DNA from: Paraburkholderia adhaesiva
GTDB lineage: Bacteria > Pseudomonadota > Gammaproteobacteria > Burkholderiales > Burkholderiaceae
Length of the DNA: 64,000 nucleotides
Direction of reading: 5' to 3'
Assembly: GCF_021390575.1 (NCBI RefSeq)
Contig: NZ_JAJEJQ010000002.1
Span: 1,847,406-1,911,405, forward strand
In this document: positions 52,912 through 60,815 of the stretch, piece by piece
How the letters are laid out: the number at the start of each line of letters is the position of its first letter
Position numbering within the stretch: the stretch's first letter is position 1
Program-made: the position numbers and the translations under genes
Notes under the pieces: model-generated
The model's input: only the letters and a program-made list of their open reading frames with translations
Told to the model about the DNA's origin: nothing
The model's database searches: none

Positions 52912-52990
52912 CCGGAACGCGCGTTGCGGGTGCTGGAAAGCCCGCGGCGCGTGTCATCGCACAACAGCAATTCAACGAGAAAGCTACGCA

Positions 52991-53308
52991 ATGGTTCAGA
53001 TCACTTTGCTCCTGCGTGACGGAGATCGACGGAGCGTCACGGCAAAAGACGGTCAATCCCTGATGGAAGCAATACGTGATGGGGGAGGACACGAACTGCT
53101 GGCACTTTGCGGCGGCTGTTGCAGCTGCGGTACGTGCCATGTTTATGTCGAAGAACGCCGCGTCAGCGAGATGCCGGAGATGGCCGAATACGAGGATGAT
53201 CTTCTCGAGTGCAGCGCGCACCGTCGGCATAATTCGCGTCTCTCATGCCAGGTCGTGCTGGGTGATCGCATGGACGGGATGCTGGTCCAGATTGCGCCGG
53301 AAGATTGA
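52991..53308 (+). CDS. [2Fe-2S] ferredoxin
   Basis: 105 residues. The cluster ligands are in LCGGCCSCGTCHVYV and the later Cys in LLECSAHRRH, the adrenodoxin/putidaredoxin-type arrangement with an extra Cys in the loop. It starts at ATG 52991 and probably supplies electrons to the adjacent Rieske oxygenase. A short dyad GACCGG ... CCGGTC (53307-53326) follows the stop and might be a weak terminator. Confidence 0.92.
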   Translation: MVQITLLLRDGDRRSVTAKDGQSLMEAIRDGGGHELLALCGGCCSCGTCHVYVEERRVSEMPEMAEYEDDLLECSAHRRHNSRLSCQVVLGDRMDGMLVQIAPED

Positions 53309-53435
53309 CCGGTAGCGGACCCGGTCGGTGGCAGGCAATCGGCGTCCTCGGGTTGCTGGCCACATCGCCCGCGCGCCGATGGCGGGATACCCGCGCTTCA
53401 TCCCCCTGCATCCATGCAACGCGACGACGTCACGC

Positions 53436-53963
53436 TCAGAACTTGAAGCGCAACTGAAACCCGATCGTGAACGGAAGATCGTCGGAAGGGATCGGGGGAA
53501 TCACGATGAAATTCACGCCCACGCGCTTGTACGCCACCATCACGACCGGGGCCGCGACCGGACCGACGCTGTGATTGTGTCCAAGCCCCCAGTTGCCGTA
53601 GTTGTAGCCGGAGATGATGCCGCCCATCGCGGCTAGCCGCACATAACCCCAGTTCAGCAACTCCGGCGCCCAGATCCCACCACCATAATACGAAGGCCGC
53701 CGCAGCGAGTTGCGAAAGCCGCCCGCCGTGAGCGCCCACGTCTGCCCGGGCCAGCATTCGATACCGAGCCCCGGATTGAACTGCTCGAAGTCCTTGTCGG
53801 GATGGATGTGGTACGAGCCCACCATCGCATCGACCCACAAACCGCCGCTACACCAGTCGGCCGCGCACGCACCGGTTGCCGCGCCGAGCGCCAGCGCACC
53901 GCACGCCGTCATGCTGATTGCTTTTATCTTCGCCTTGCCGCCGTGTTTCTGCCAAAAACGCAT
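53436..53963 (-). CDS. Putative outer-membrane beta-barrel protein, unknown function
   Basis: 175 residues with signal peptide (AISMTACGALALGAATGACA, cleaved before ADWC) and a mature part rich in aromatic beta strands: YHIHPDKDFEQFNPGLGIE, SYYGGGIWAP and GYNYGNWGLGHNH. It ends IGFQLRFKF with a terminal Phe typical of barrel proteins. The layout recalls small lipid-A-modifying barrels such as PagP, but the catalytic pattern is not clear, so no function is assigned. SD GAGAGGA precedes ATG 53963. Confidence 0.75.
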   Translation of the reverse strand: MRFWQKHGGKAKIKAISMTACGALALGAATGACAADWCSGGLWVDAMVGSYHIHPDKDFEQFNPGLGIECWPGQTWALTAGGFRNSLRRPSYYGGGIWAPELLNWGYVRLAAMGGIISGYNYGNWGLGHNHSVGPVAAPVVMVAYKRVGVNFIVIPPIPSDDLPFTIGFQLRFKF

Positions 53964-54147
53964 GCGTATTGATCCTCTCTTGCGCCGATCCGCTTCGGGT
54001 CGTCTGGTTCAGGTCTGCGCGCACTGTACCGCAACCCGTCGCATATGCAATGGAGAATCTGCCCGGATCGGTCCGCGCGGACAGTCCGCGTCGACCGCGA
54101 TTGCACCCGATCCGAAAGTCAGCACGATGAACGCGGCGTGACGCGCC

Positions 54148-54627
54148 TTACAAACCGAGGTCGCTCAGGCCCGGATGATCGTCGGGGCGACGACCGAGCG
54201 GCCAGTGGAAAAGACGGTCCTTGGCGGCAATCGGCAAGTCGTTGATCGACGCAAATCGGCGCGCCATCAGGCCGTTCTCGTCGAATTCCCAGTTCTCGTT
54301 GCCATACGAGCGAAACCAGTTACCAGAATCGTCGTGACACTCGTAGGCAAAGCGCACCGCGATGCGGTTCTCCGTGAAAGCCCACAGCTCCTTGATGAGC
54401 CGGTAATCGAGTTCGCGCGCCCACTTGCGCGAAAGGAATTCGGCGATCGCCTCGCGGCCCGTGACGAATTCAGCACGGTTGCGCCAGACGCTCTGCGGCG
54501 TGTAGGCCAGCGCCACGCGTTTCGGATCGCGCGTATTCCACGCGTCCTCGGCCGCGCGCACCTTCTGGATTGCGGTCTCGCGCGTGAACGGCGGGAGCGG
54601 CGGACGGACTTCGGCGGTGTCACTCAT
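54148..54627 (-). CDS. DUF1348 family protein (NTF2-like)
   Basis: 159 residues: an NTF2-like cone fold typical of DUF1348, with the pattern VRAAEDAWNTRDPKRVALAY, FLSRKWARELDYRLIKELW and GNENWEFDENGLMARR. Function unknown; members are often next to TetR repressors. Here it overlaps the TetR gene by 8 bp and is coexpressed with it. Confidence 0.92.
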   Translation of the reverse strand: MSDTAEVRPPLPPFTRETAIQKVRAAEDAWNTRDPKRVALAYTPQSVWRNRAEFVTGREAIAEFLSRKWARELDYRLIKELWAFTENRIAVRFAYECHDDSGNWFRSYGNENWEFDENGLMARRFASINDLPIAAKDRLFHWPLGRRPDDHPGLSDLGL

Positions 54628-55297
54628 GATCTTTCTCCTCTGAATGAGCGGCGCGCCGGGCCGGCGACCGCGATGGTGAACGACTGCGGAACGTGCGGGT
54701 ACGGGTGAACGCTTCGAGCAACTGCCTCGCAGCCGCGCGCGCATCGAGCGCGGCATCGGCGTCGCCGTTCACCAAGGCGACACCGATCGCACCGTCGATC
54801 AGGATCAGCCACTGGCGCGCGAGACCGGCGGCGTGGCGTCGATCCATTTCGTTCGCGGCCACGAGGGCATCGCACTGCTCGCGCACGAAGGCGAGCAGCC
54901 GCGCCTTGTGCTCGCGCGCGATGACCCGGACGGGATCGTCAGGCGATGCCGTTTCTCCTGCCGCGTTCAGGAACGCGCAACCGTGAAAATCGTCGGACGC
55001 AAACCACTCGCGCAAAACATCAAACATCGCGATCAGCCGCGTGGCGGGCGTGCGGGCGCGCTTGAGCGTGCCATCGACGAACCAGCGCATCCAGCGCTCG
55101 TCGCGGCGCGTCAATGCCGCGGCGACCAGCGCATCCTTCGACTCGAACCAGTTGTAGAAGCTCTTTCGCGCGGCGCCCGCCTCGCGAACAATCGCGTCGA
55201 CACCGGTGGCGTGAATGCCGCCTGCGTAGATCAGCGCTTCGGCGGCATCAAGCAGGCGCTCGCGGGCGTCGAACGGCGGGGCGGTGGTCGGGTTCAT
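54620..55297 (-). CDS. TetR-family transcriptional regulator
   Basis: 225 residues from ATG 55297. The HTH is ALIYAGGIHATGVDAIVREAGAARKSFYNWFESKDAL. A helical ligand domain with CAFLNAAGE follows, common in the TetR group that controls DUF1348 genes. Two copies of its probable operator are located upstream at 55362-55406. The stop overlaps the DUF1348 start. Confidence 0.93.
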   Translation of the reverse strand: MNPTTAPPFDARERLLDAAEALIYAGGIHATGVDAIVREAGAARKSFYNWFESKDALVAAALTRRDERWMRWFVDGTLKRARTPATRLIAMFDVLREWFASDDFHGCAFLNAAGETASPDDPVRVIAREHKARLLAFVREQCDALVAANEMDRRHAAGLARQWLILIDGAIGVALVNGDADAALDARAAARQLLEAFTRTRTFRSRSPSRSPARRAAHSEEKDHE

Positions 55298-55361
55298 GCT
55301 GCAATCTCCGTGACTACACGCGAGGCCGCGCCGGGCCGGCGGCTTTGAGCTTTGCGTTGAC

Positions 55362-55406
55362 GGAGAACGATCGTTCTCCATCGCGCAAGTGTAGAACGAT
55401 CATTCT
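55362..55406. promoter_or_regulatory. Two TetR operator palindromes upstream of the tetR-DUF1348 unit
   Basis: GGAGAACGATCGTTCTCC (55362-55379) is a perfect 18-bp palindrome. AGAACGATCATTCT (55393-55406) is a second copy with one change. They are 29 bp apart centre to centre. They lie 65-110 bp upstream of tetR and ~100 bp upstream of the YceI gene. Confidence 0.85.
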
Positions 55407-55499
55407 CCCGAATCAAGCGGGGAATTATCCTCGTCCGGGTACGGCATGGAATAGACGACCACCCCGAAGCGTTAACATCGAGGCAGCGAGGGAGACGAT

Positions 55500-56156
55500 A
55501 TGAAAGAAAAACGCACTACCGGCAGTAGGCGCCGCACTTGCTGTGCGGCGCTCGGGGCAACATGCCTGCTTTGGGCGTGCGCGCCACTGCGCGTTGTCAC
55601 GCACAGCGTGAACACCACGGAGACGGCCGCGCCGGCCGGCCGGTACGAGTTGGACGCACATCACTGGAGCGTGGTGTTCGACGTCGATCACCTGCACTAC
55701 TCGCGCTTTGTGATGCGCTTCGACCGCGCCAGCGCGCATCTCGACCTGAGCGCAAGTGGACTCGACAATGCGACAGTCGAAGCAACCATCGACGCATCCA
55801 GTCTCGACACGAACGTGCCTCAACTCGACCAGATGGTGAAAGGAACACAGATGCTGGACGTGGCGCGCTATCCGCAGATCCGCTTCGTCAGCACGAAGTT
55901 CGAGCGCACCGATAAGGCGCGTGGCTCACTGACCGGGAACCTGACGATTCGGGACGTCACCCAGCCGGTCACGCTGGACGTCACCTTCAATGGTTACGCG
56001 CCGAATCCGCTCACGAAGCAGCCCACCGTGGGCTTCACTGCTACGGGTCATTTCAGCCGGGCGAAGTTCGGACTGACGACCTGGTATCCGGCGGTCGGCG
56101 ACGATATCAACGTGCGAATCGAGGCCGAATTCGAACAGCCGGCCAAGGCGAACTGA
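55500..56156 (+). CDS. YceI-family lipoprotein
   Basis: 218 residues. An N-terminal signal with lipobox LLWAC suggests a lipoprotein. The YceI domain is recognised by RYELDAHHWSVVFDVDHLHYSRF, ASSLDTNVPQLDQMVKG, VTFNGYAPNPLTKQ and the C-terminal VGDDINVRIEAEF. YceI proteins bind isoprenoid-type lipids in a lipocalin-like barrel. ATG 55500 follows GAGACGAT. Its divergence from the TetR gene suggests shared control. Confidence 0.9.
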   Translation: MKEKRTTGSRRRTCCAALGATCLLWACAPLRVVTHSVNTTETAAPAGRYELDAHHWSVVFDVDHLHYSRFVMRFDRASAHLDLSASGLDNATVEATIDASSLDTNVPQLDQMVKGTQMLDVARYPQIRFVSTKFERTDKARGSLTGNLTIRDVTQPVTLDVTFNGYAPNPLTKQPTVGFTATGHFSRAKFGLTTWYPAVGDDINVRIEAEFEQPAKAN

Positions 56157-56169
56157 ATCGCCCAGGCCG

Positions 56170-57207
56170 TCAAGCCGCCGCGCGGGTCCAGTCGAGAATG
56201 ACCTTGCCGCTCTCGCCGGAGAGCATCGCGGCGAAGCCCTTTTCGTAGTCGTCTACGCCGAAACGGTGCGTGATGATGGGCGTCAGATCGAGCCCGCTTT
56301 GCAGCATGGCGACCATCTTGTACCAGGTCTCGAACATCTCACGGCCGTAAATACCCTTCATTTCGAGGCCCTTAAAGATCACCTGATTCCAGTCGATCGC
56401 AGTGTGCGACGGCAGGATACCGAGCAACGCGACCTTGCCGCCGTGATTCATCGCTTCGAGCAACGCCGTAAACGCACTCGGCACGCCCGACATTTCGAGG
56501 CCCACATCGAAACCCTCGGTCATGTGCAGGTCGCTCATCACGTCGCGCAGCGATTCGCGCGACACGTTCACGGCGCGCGTCGCGCCCATCTTGCGGGCGA
56601 GTTCGAGGCGGTAGTCATTGACGTCGGTGATGACAACATTGCGCGCGCCCACGTGCTTCGCGATTGCCACCGCCATGATACCGATCGGCCCCGCGCCCGT
56701 GATGAGCACGTCCTCGCCGACGAGGTTGAACGAAAGTGCGGTGTGCGTCGCGTTGCCGAACGGATCGAAGATCGCGGCCAGATCGTCGGAAATCTCCGGC
56801 GGAATCTTGAACGCGTTGAACGCCGGAATCACGAGATATTCAGCAAACGCGCCTTCACGGTTCACACCCACACCCACCGTGTTTCGACAAAGATGGCGGC
56901 GCCCCGCGCGGCAGTTGCGGCAGAATCCGCAGGTAATGTGACCTTCGCCAGAAACGCGATCGCCAATCTTGAAGCCGCGCACTTCCTGGCCCATTTCGAC
57001 GATTTCGCCGACGTATTCGTGGCCGACATGCATCGGCACAGGAATGGTTTGCTGCGCCCAGTCGTCCCACTTCCAGATATGAATGTCGGTCCCACAGATC
57101 GCCGTACGGCGAATCTTGATCATCACATCGTTGTGCCCGACTTCGGGCTTCGGCACATCGGTCAGCGTGAGACCGGGTGCGCGTTCGAGTTTCGCAAGTG
57201 CTTTCAT
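56170..57207 (-). CDS. tdh: L-threonine 3-dehydrogenase
   Basis: 345 residues from ATG 57207. It oxidises threonine to 2-amino-3-oxobutyrate with NAD+. Zinc and catalytic motifs are CGTDIHIWKWDDWAQQ, GHEYVGEIV, the structural-zinc lobe CGFCRNCRAGRRHLC, and the NAD site VLITGAGPIGIMAVAIAKH. It follows kbl by 17 bp in the kbl-tdh operon, the usual order. Confidence 0.97.
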   Translation of the reverse strand: MKALAKLERAPGLTLTDVPKPEVGHNDVMIKIRRTAICGTDIHIWKWDDWAQQTIPVPMHVGHEYVGEIVEMGQEVRGFKIGDRVSGEGHITCGFCRNCRAGRRHLCRNTVGVGVNREGAFAEYLVIPAFNAFKIPPEISDDLAAIFDPFGNATHTALSFNLVGEDVLITGAGPIGIMAVAIAKHVGARNVVITDVNDYRLELARKMGATRAVNVSRESLRDVMSDLHMTEGFDVGLEMSGVPSAFTALLEAMNHGGKVALLGILPSHTAIDWNQVIFKGLEMKGIYGREMFETWYKMVAMLQSGLDLTPIITHRFGVDDYEKGFAAMLSGESGKVILDWTRAAA

Positions 57208-57224
57208 TTCTCTCAGAATTCCTT

Positions 57225-58424
57225 TCAAATCACGCCAAGCTTCGTGCCTACGCGTGCGAACGCCGCGATCGCGCGTTCAATCTGTTCCGGCGTGTGCGCG
57301 GCGCTCATTTGCGTGCGAATGCGCGCGCGGCCCTTCGGCACCACCGGAAACGAAAAACCGATGACGTACACGCCTTCGTGCAACAACGCGTCCGCCATCT
57401 TCGAGGCGATTTGTGCGTCACCGAGCATCACCGGAATGATCGGATGCTCGCCGGGCACGAGCGTGAAGCCGAGCGCGCTCATCTCGCGGCGAAAATGCGC
57501 GCCGTTCGCACGCACGCGTGCACGCAGTTGCGCGCCTTCGTCACTCGCGATCAGCTCCAGCACCTTGAGCGAGGCGGCAGCGATACTCGGTGTGAGCGTG
57601 TTCGAAAAGAGGTACGGGCGCGAGCGCTGACGCAGCAGTTCGACCACTTCCTTCTTCCCCGCGATATAACCACCCGAGGCGCCGCCGAGTGCCTTGCCGA
57701 GCGTACCCGTGACGATGTCCACGCGGTCCGCGACGCCACAATGTTCGGGCGTGCCGCGGCCGTGCTCGCCGATAAAGCCGACCGCGTGCGAGTCGTCGAC
57801 CATCACGAGCGCGTCGTAACGTTCGGCGAGCTCGCAGATGCCTTTGAGGTCGGCGATGATGCCGTCCATCGAAAACACACCGTCGGTTGCGATCAGCTTG
57901 TAACGTGCCCCGGCTTCGTCGGCTTCGCGGAGTTTCGATTCGAGGTCGGCGAGATCATTGTTCTTGTAGCGGTAGCGGCTCGCTTTCGAAAGACGAATCC
58001 CGTCGATGATGCTCGCGTGGTTCAGCTCGTCGCTGATAATTGCGTCTTCTTCACCGAGCAGTGTTTCGAAGAGACCGCCATTCGCATCGAAACAGCTCGA
58101 ATAGAGAATGCAGTCCTCGGCCTGCAGAAATTGCGCGAGCGCAGTTTCGAGTTCCTTGTGCACCGTCTGCGTGCCGCAGATAAAACGCACCGACGCCATG
58201 CCAAACCCGTCGCGATCGAGTCCTTCCTTCGCGGCGGCGATGAGACGCGCATCGTCGGCGAGGCCCAGATAGTTGTTCGCGCAGAAATTCAGCACGCCGC
58301 TTCCGTCCGCGAGACGGATAGCCGACGACTGCGGCGTGGCAATCACACGCTCGCTCTTGTAAAAACCGTCGGCGCGAATCTGGTCGAGCGTCGCGCGCAG
58401 ATGCGCAAGGTAGGGGGTTCGCAT
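57225..58424 (-). CDS. kbl: Glycine C-acetyltransferase (2-amino-3-ketobutyrate CoA ligase)
   Basis: 399 residues from ATG 58424, SD CAGGAG. PLP-dependent alpha-oxoamine synthase that converts 2-amino-3-oxobutyrate and CoA to glycine and acetyl-CoA. Motifs: FCANNYLGLADD, SCFDANGGLFETLLG, MVDDSHAVGFIGEHGRG and the PLP Lys in TGTLGKALGGASGG. It completes threonine degradation with Tdh. A divergent XRE-cupin gene and a double dyad lie upstream. Confidence 0.97.
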   Translation of the reverse strand: MRTPYLAHLRATLDQIRADGFYKSERVIATPQSSAIRLADGSGVLNFCANNYLGLADDARLIAAAKEGLDRDGFGMASVRFICGTQTVHKELETALAQFLQAEDCILYSSCFDANGGLFETLLGEEDAIISDELNHASIIDGIRLSKASRYRYKNNDLADLESKLREADEAGARYKLIATDGVFSMDGIIADLKGICELAERYDALVMVDDSHAVGFIGEHGRGTPEHCGVADRVDIVTGTLGKALGGASGGYIAGKKEVVELLRQRSRPYLFSNTLTPSIAAASLKVLELIASDEGAQLRARVRANGAHFRREMSALGFTLVPGEHPIIPVMLGDAQIASKMADALLHEGVYVIGFSFPVVPKGRARIRTQMSAAHTPEQIERAIAAFARVGTKLGVI

Positions 58425-58497
58425 GAGTCTTGCTCCTGACAGGGCGGGCTGCGGCCTGCTATAGTCGCCGTTAGCCTTACCGGAAATATTCGGTTTT

Positions 58498-58523
58498 TCG
58501 AACCTAAGTTCGATATGTCGAAC
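58498..58523. promoter_or_regulatory. Overlapping operator dyads between kbl and the XRE-cupin regulator
   Basis: TCGAAC-ctaa-GTTCGA (58498-58513) and GTTCGA-tatg-TCGAAC (58508-58523) share the central GTTCGA half. The three alternate half-sites are spaced 10 bp apart, one helical turn. They lie between kbl and the regulator start and are the likely binding sites of the XRE protein. Confidence 0.75.
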
Positions 58524-58535
58524 AAACTCTAAACG

Positions 58536-59174
58536 ATGGGGCAGCAAATGGCAAGTACCCGAAAACCGCGCGCGTCCGGCACCACGCCGCCAGACCCGGC
58601 GAGCGCACAGGCCGTTCCCGGCGTGACGCCGCCGCGTGTCGGCGAGCAGATCCAGCGGCTGCGCAACGAGCGCAAGATGACGCTCGACGACCTGTCGCGC
58701 GCGGCGGGCGTATCGAAATCCATGCTATCGGAAATCGAACGCGACAAGGCGAATCCGACCATTGCCGTGGCGTGGCGGCTCACGAATGCGCTCGGCGTGA
58801 AGCTGGATTCGCTGTTCACCGCGCCCAAAGCTGTTGACGCGATCACGGTTGCCGGTCCGCACGACATTCCGACGCTGCTCGGTCACGACGCGGGGTACCA
58901 GTTGCGCGTCTGGGGGCCAATCGAGCTCGCGGGTCACTTTGAATGGTATGAACTGACGCTAAAGCCGGGTGGTGCACTGGTATCGAATGCGCACGAACCC
59001 GGCACGCGCGAACACCTGACGGTGCTGCAGGGAACGATCGATATCGAAGCGGCCGGCTCGGCGCAACGCGTGAAAACCGCGGACACGGCGCGCTACGTCG
59101 CCGACCAGCCGCACGCAATACGCAACGCCGGTAAAGGCGACGCCCGCGCGCTGCTCGTTGTGATCCACGGCTGA
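58536..59174 (+). CDS. XRE-family regulator with C-terminal cupin domain
   Basis: 212 residues. An N-terminal HTH (RVGEQIQRLRNERKMTLDDLSRAAGVSKSMLSEIERDKANPTI) is followed by a cupin sensor domain (WYELTLKPGGALVSNAHEPGTREHLTVLQG). It is divergent from kbl-tdh and presumably controls threonine degradation, with a small amino acid or related compound as effector. ATG 58548 is an alternative start four codons in. Confidence 0.92.
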   Translation: MGQQMASTRKPRASGTTPPDPASAQAVPGVTPPRVGEQIQRLRNERKMTLDDLSRAAGVSKSMLSEIERDKANPTIAVAWRLTNALGVKLDSLFTAPKAVDAITVAGPHDIPTLLGHDAGYQLRVWGPIELAGHFEWYELTLKPGGALVSNAHEPGTREHLTVLQGTIDIEAAGSAQRVKTADTARYVADQPHAIRNAGKGDARALLVVIHG

Positions 59175-59208
59175 GCGCGCACCGAGCGCGACATGGTTGC
59201 CCCAAGTA

Positions 59209-59224
59209 CTGTATATTCATACAG
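59209..59224. promoter_or_regulatory. LexA (SOS) box
   Basis: CTGTATATTCATACAG matches CTGT-N8-ACAG exactly. The extended form TACTGTATATTCATACAGTG is very close to the E. coli consensus. It lies 25 bp upstream of the start of the following gene, where LexA binding would cover its promoter. Confidence 0.8.
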
Positions 59225-59248
59225 TGCGATTGATCTTCCGGAGCAGCC

Positions 59249-59644
59249 ATGCAGACCCCTAATGAGCAGGATCTGGCCGCCTTGCGTTTTCAGGCGGCCG
59301 CGCGTGACCTCGAACACGTCGTTCGCGATATTGCCCAGCGGTACATCGCGCAGCAGGTCCCGCTCACGTGGAGGCTGCTGCATGCGATTGAGGCCGAGGC
59401 CCTTGCGGATCTGGGATTCGCGGGTCGGCACGACGTCATCATGCTTGGTCTTTTTCAACGTCCGGGCGAACTCGCTTATCCGGAAACCGATGAACGTGTG
59501 GATTTCGGCCACTCGAATGCATTGCCCGCCGTGTTTGCTTTCGCGGTTTCCGCTTATGAACACGCCGCGCAAAGCGCAGAGGAGGCGGGCCGGAAGGCCC
59601 GAGACAAAGGCAAATTTCGAAGTCTGCGCGCCTGGGGCGGCTAG
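59249..59644 (+). CDS. Hypothetical protein with an SOS-type promoter
   Basis: 131 residues, no signal peptide or membrane helix. The first half is predicted helical (FQAAARDLEHVVRDIAQRYIAQ ...). The central part reads HDVIMLGLFQRPGELAYPETDERVDF and the C-terminal 35 residues are rich in A, E, K and R. SD CGGAG lies before ATG 59249 and a near-consensus LexA box lies 25 bp upstream. I do not recognise a family. The neighbours, a recombinase-fold protein and KfrA, suggest a role in replicon maintenance under DNA damage. Confidence 0.8.
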   Translation: MQTPNEQDLAALRFQAAARDLEHVVRDIAQRYIAQQVPLTWRLLHAIEAEALADLGFAGRHDVIMLGLFQRPGELAYPETDERVDFGHSNALPAVFAFAVSAYEHAAQSAEEAGRKARDKGKFRSLRAWGG

Positions 59645-59748
59645 CGGCTCGACCGGTAAGCGGAGCCGGCTGTAAATGAATATTCACCGCGCCCAGTGAA
59701 CCGGCAGCTAGAATGGGCACCAAGAACGCAACTAACGGAATGAGAGCG

Positions 59749-60729
59749 ATGACGTCTTCCCAAACATCACGCGACCTCTTTGACCAGCAACGCGCTGACT
59801 GGCAGCGGGATCCGGCGGGTGCCTTCGATGCCTGGCTCGCCTCCCAGCAATTCCGTCAGTCCTCGGCCGACGTCTACCGTGTCCAGTGGGGCCGCTTTCT
59901 CGAGTGGATGGCGATGCGCCACAAGACGATACTTTCGGTCGACACCGGAACCATCGCTGAGTTCGTCGCTGGGCTGGACGTGAAGAAACCGCAACGTCTG
60001 CGCTACCTGCGGTTGATTGAACGCGTTCTCGATCATGTCCGGCAAATCGAACTAGCTTCGACCAACCCCGCGCGCTTTATCGCGCAGGACGGGGAAGCGG
60101 CCTGGCGCAACGCACGCGAAAACGAACCAACAGGCTTTCTGGACGCGGCTGAAAGGACCGCGATTTTGGCCCAGCTCTTTGCGCCGCTCACGGAATACTC
60201 GGCGGCGAAGCGTTGGCGCGAATACCGGGACCGCGCGCTGGTCGCCGTATTTCTCGGCGGCGGACTGAAGACGGGCGACGCCATCGCACTGACTCTGGAC
60301 GCCACGGCGCCCGGCTCGGAATGGTTGACGATCGAGGCCACGAACCCGATGTTCACACACGTCACGCGGCTCGCGCCTTTTGCGGTGGATGTACTTGGCG
60401 CCTGGCTCGAATCGCGACGCGCAGCTGGATTGCCGGGACAACTTGTCTTTCCGGGCTCGCCGTCCGGACGGCCGATGCACAAGGCCACGATCCTTCGCGC
60501 TGTTGACGCGATCGTCGCGTCAGCAGGCATTTCCGAAACGCGCGCGCAGCGTGCCAGTCCGCAGACACTTCGCAACACCTTCGCTGCGGATCGCTTCGAA
60601 CAAGGTGTGAACGCAGAGCTAGTCGGACAGTGGCTCGGTTTCATGCAGCCGATTTCGGCCGGCCGACTGCATCGCGCATGGCAAATGTGGGTGGATCGTG
60701 AAGCGTCGGTCGTGCCTGAAAGGGCCTGA
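59749..60729 (+). CDS. Tyrosine-recombinase-fold protein lacking the catalytic residues
   Basis: 326 residues from ATG 59749 (a frame from ATG 59713 is also open). The N-terminal SAM-like core-binding domain (DVYRVQWGRFLEWMAMRHK) and the C-terminal catalytic-fold domain align with XerC/XerD. But the ArgI motif is GGGLKTGD (K174 for R), the catalytic Lys region lacks Lys, the HxLR box is SPQTLRNTFA (Q272 for H, R275 kept), the LGH motif is LGFMQ (F298) and the position of the nucleophile Tyr is Leu (near 307). So five of six active-site residues are replaced. It probably binds DNA without cutting it. Just downstream are two reversed iteron copies and KfrA. Confidence 0.85.
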   Translation: MTSSQTSRDLFDQQRADWQRDPAGAFDAWLASQQFRQSSADVYRVQWGRFLEWMAMRHKTILSVDTGTIAEFVAGLDVKKPQRLRYLRLIERVLDHVRQIELASTNPARFIAQDGEAAWRNARENEPTGFLDAAERTAILAQLFAPLTEYSAAKRWREYRDRALVAVFLGGGLKTGDAIALTLDATAPGSEWLTIEATNPMFTHVTRLAPFAVDVLGAWLESRRAAGLPGQLVFPGSPSGRPMHKATILRAVDAIVASAGISETRAQRASPQTLRNTFAADRFEQGVNAELVGQWLGFMQPISAGRLHRAWQMWVDREASVVPERA

Positions 60730-60762
60730 ACGCATGCCGGTGCTACGCTGGCCGCACATCGG

Positions 60763-60814
60763 CTCCCGTAGAAGCTCACTTCGGATCACGTCAACGGATC
60801 CCGAAACATCTCAC
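60763..60814 (-). repeat. Iteron-like repeats, reversed copies (2) between the recombinase-fold gene and kfrA
   Basis: CTCCCGTAGAAGCTCACT (60763-60780) and GATCCCGAAACATCTCACC (60796-60814) have the same orientation as the left-edge copies and the opposite of the main array. They fall in the short convergent intergenic region. Confidence 0.6.
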
Positions 60815-60815
60815 C

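Noticed and set aside
56266..57630. A 454-codon plus-strand frame over tdh and kbl
   Set aside because: Antisense shadow of two firmly identified genes; its sequence has no family features.
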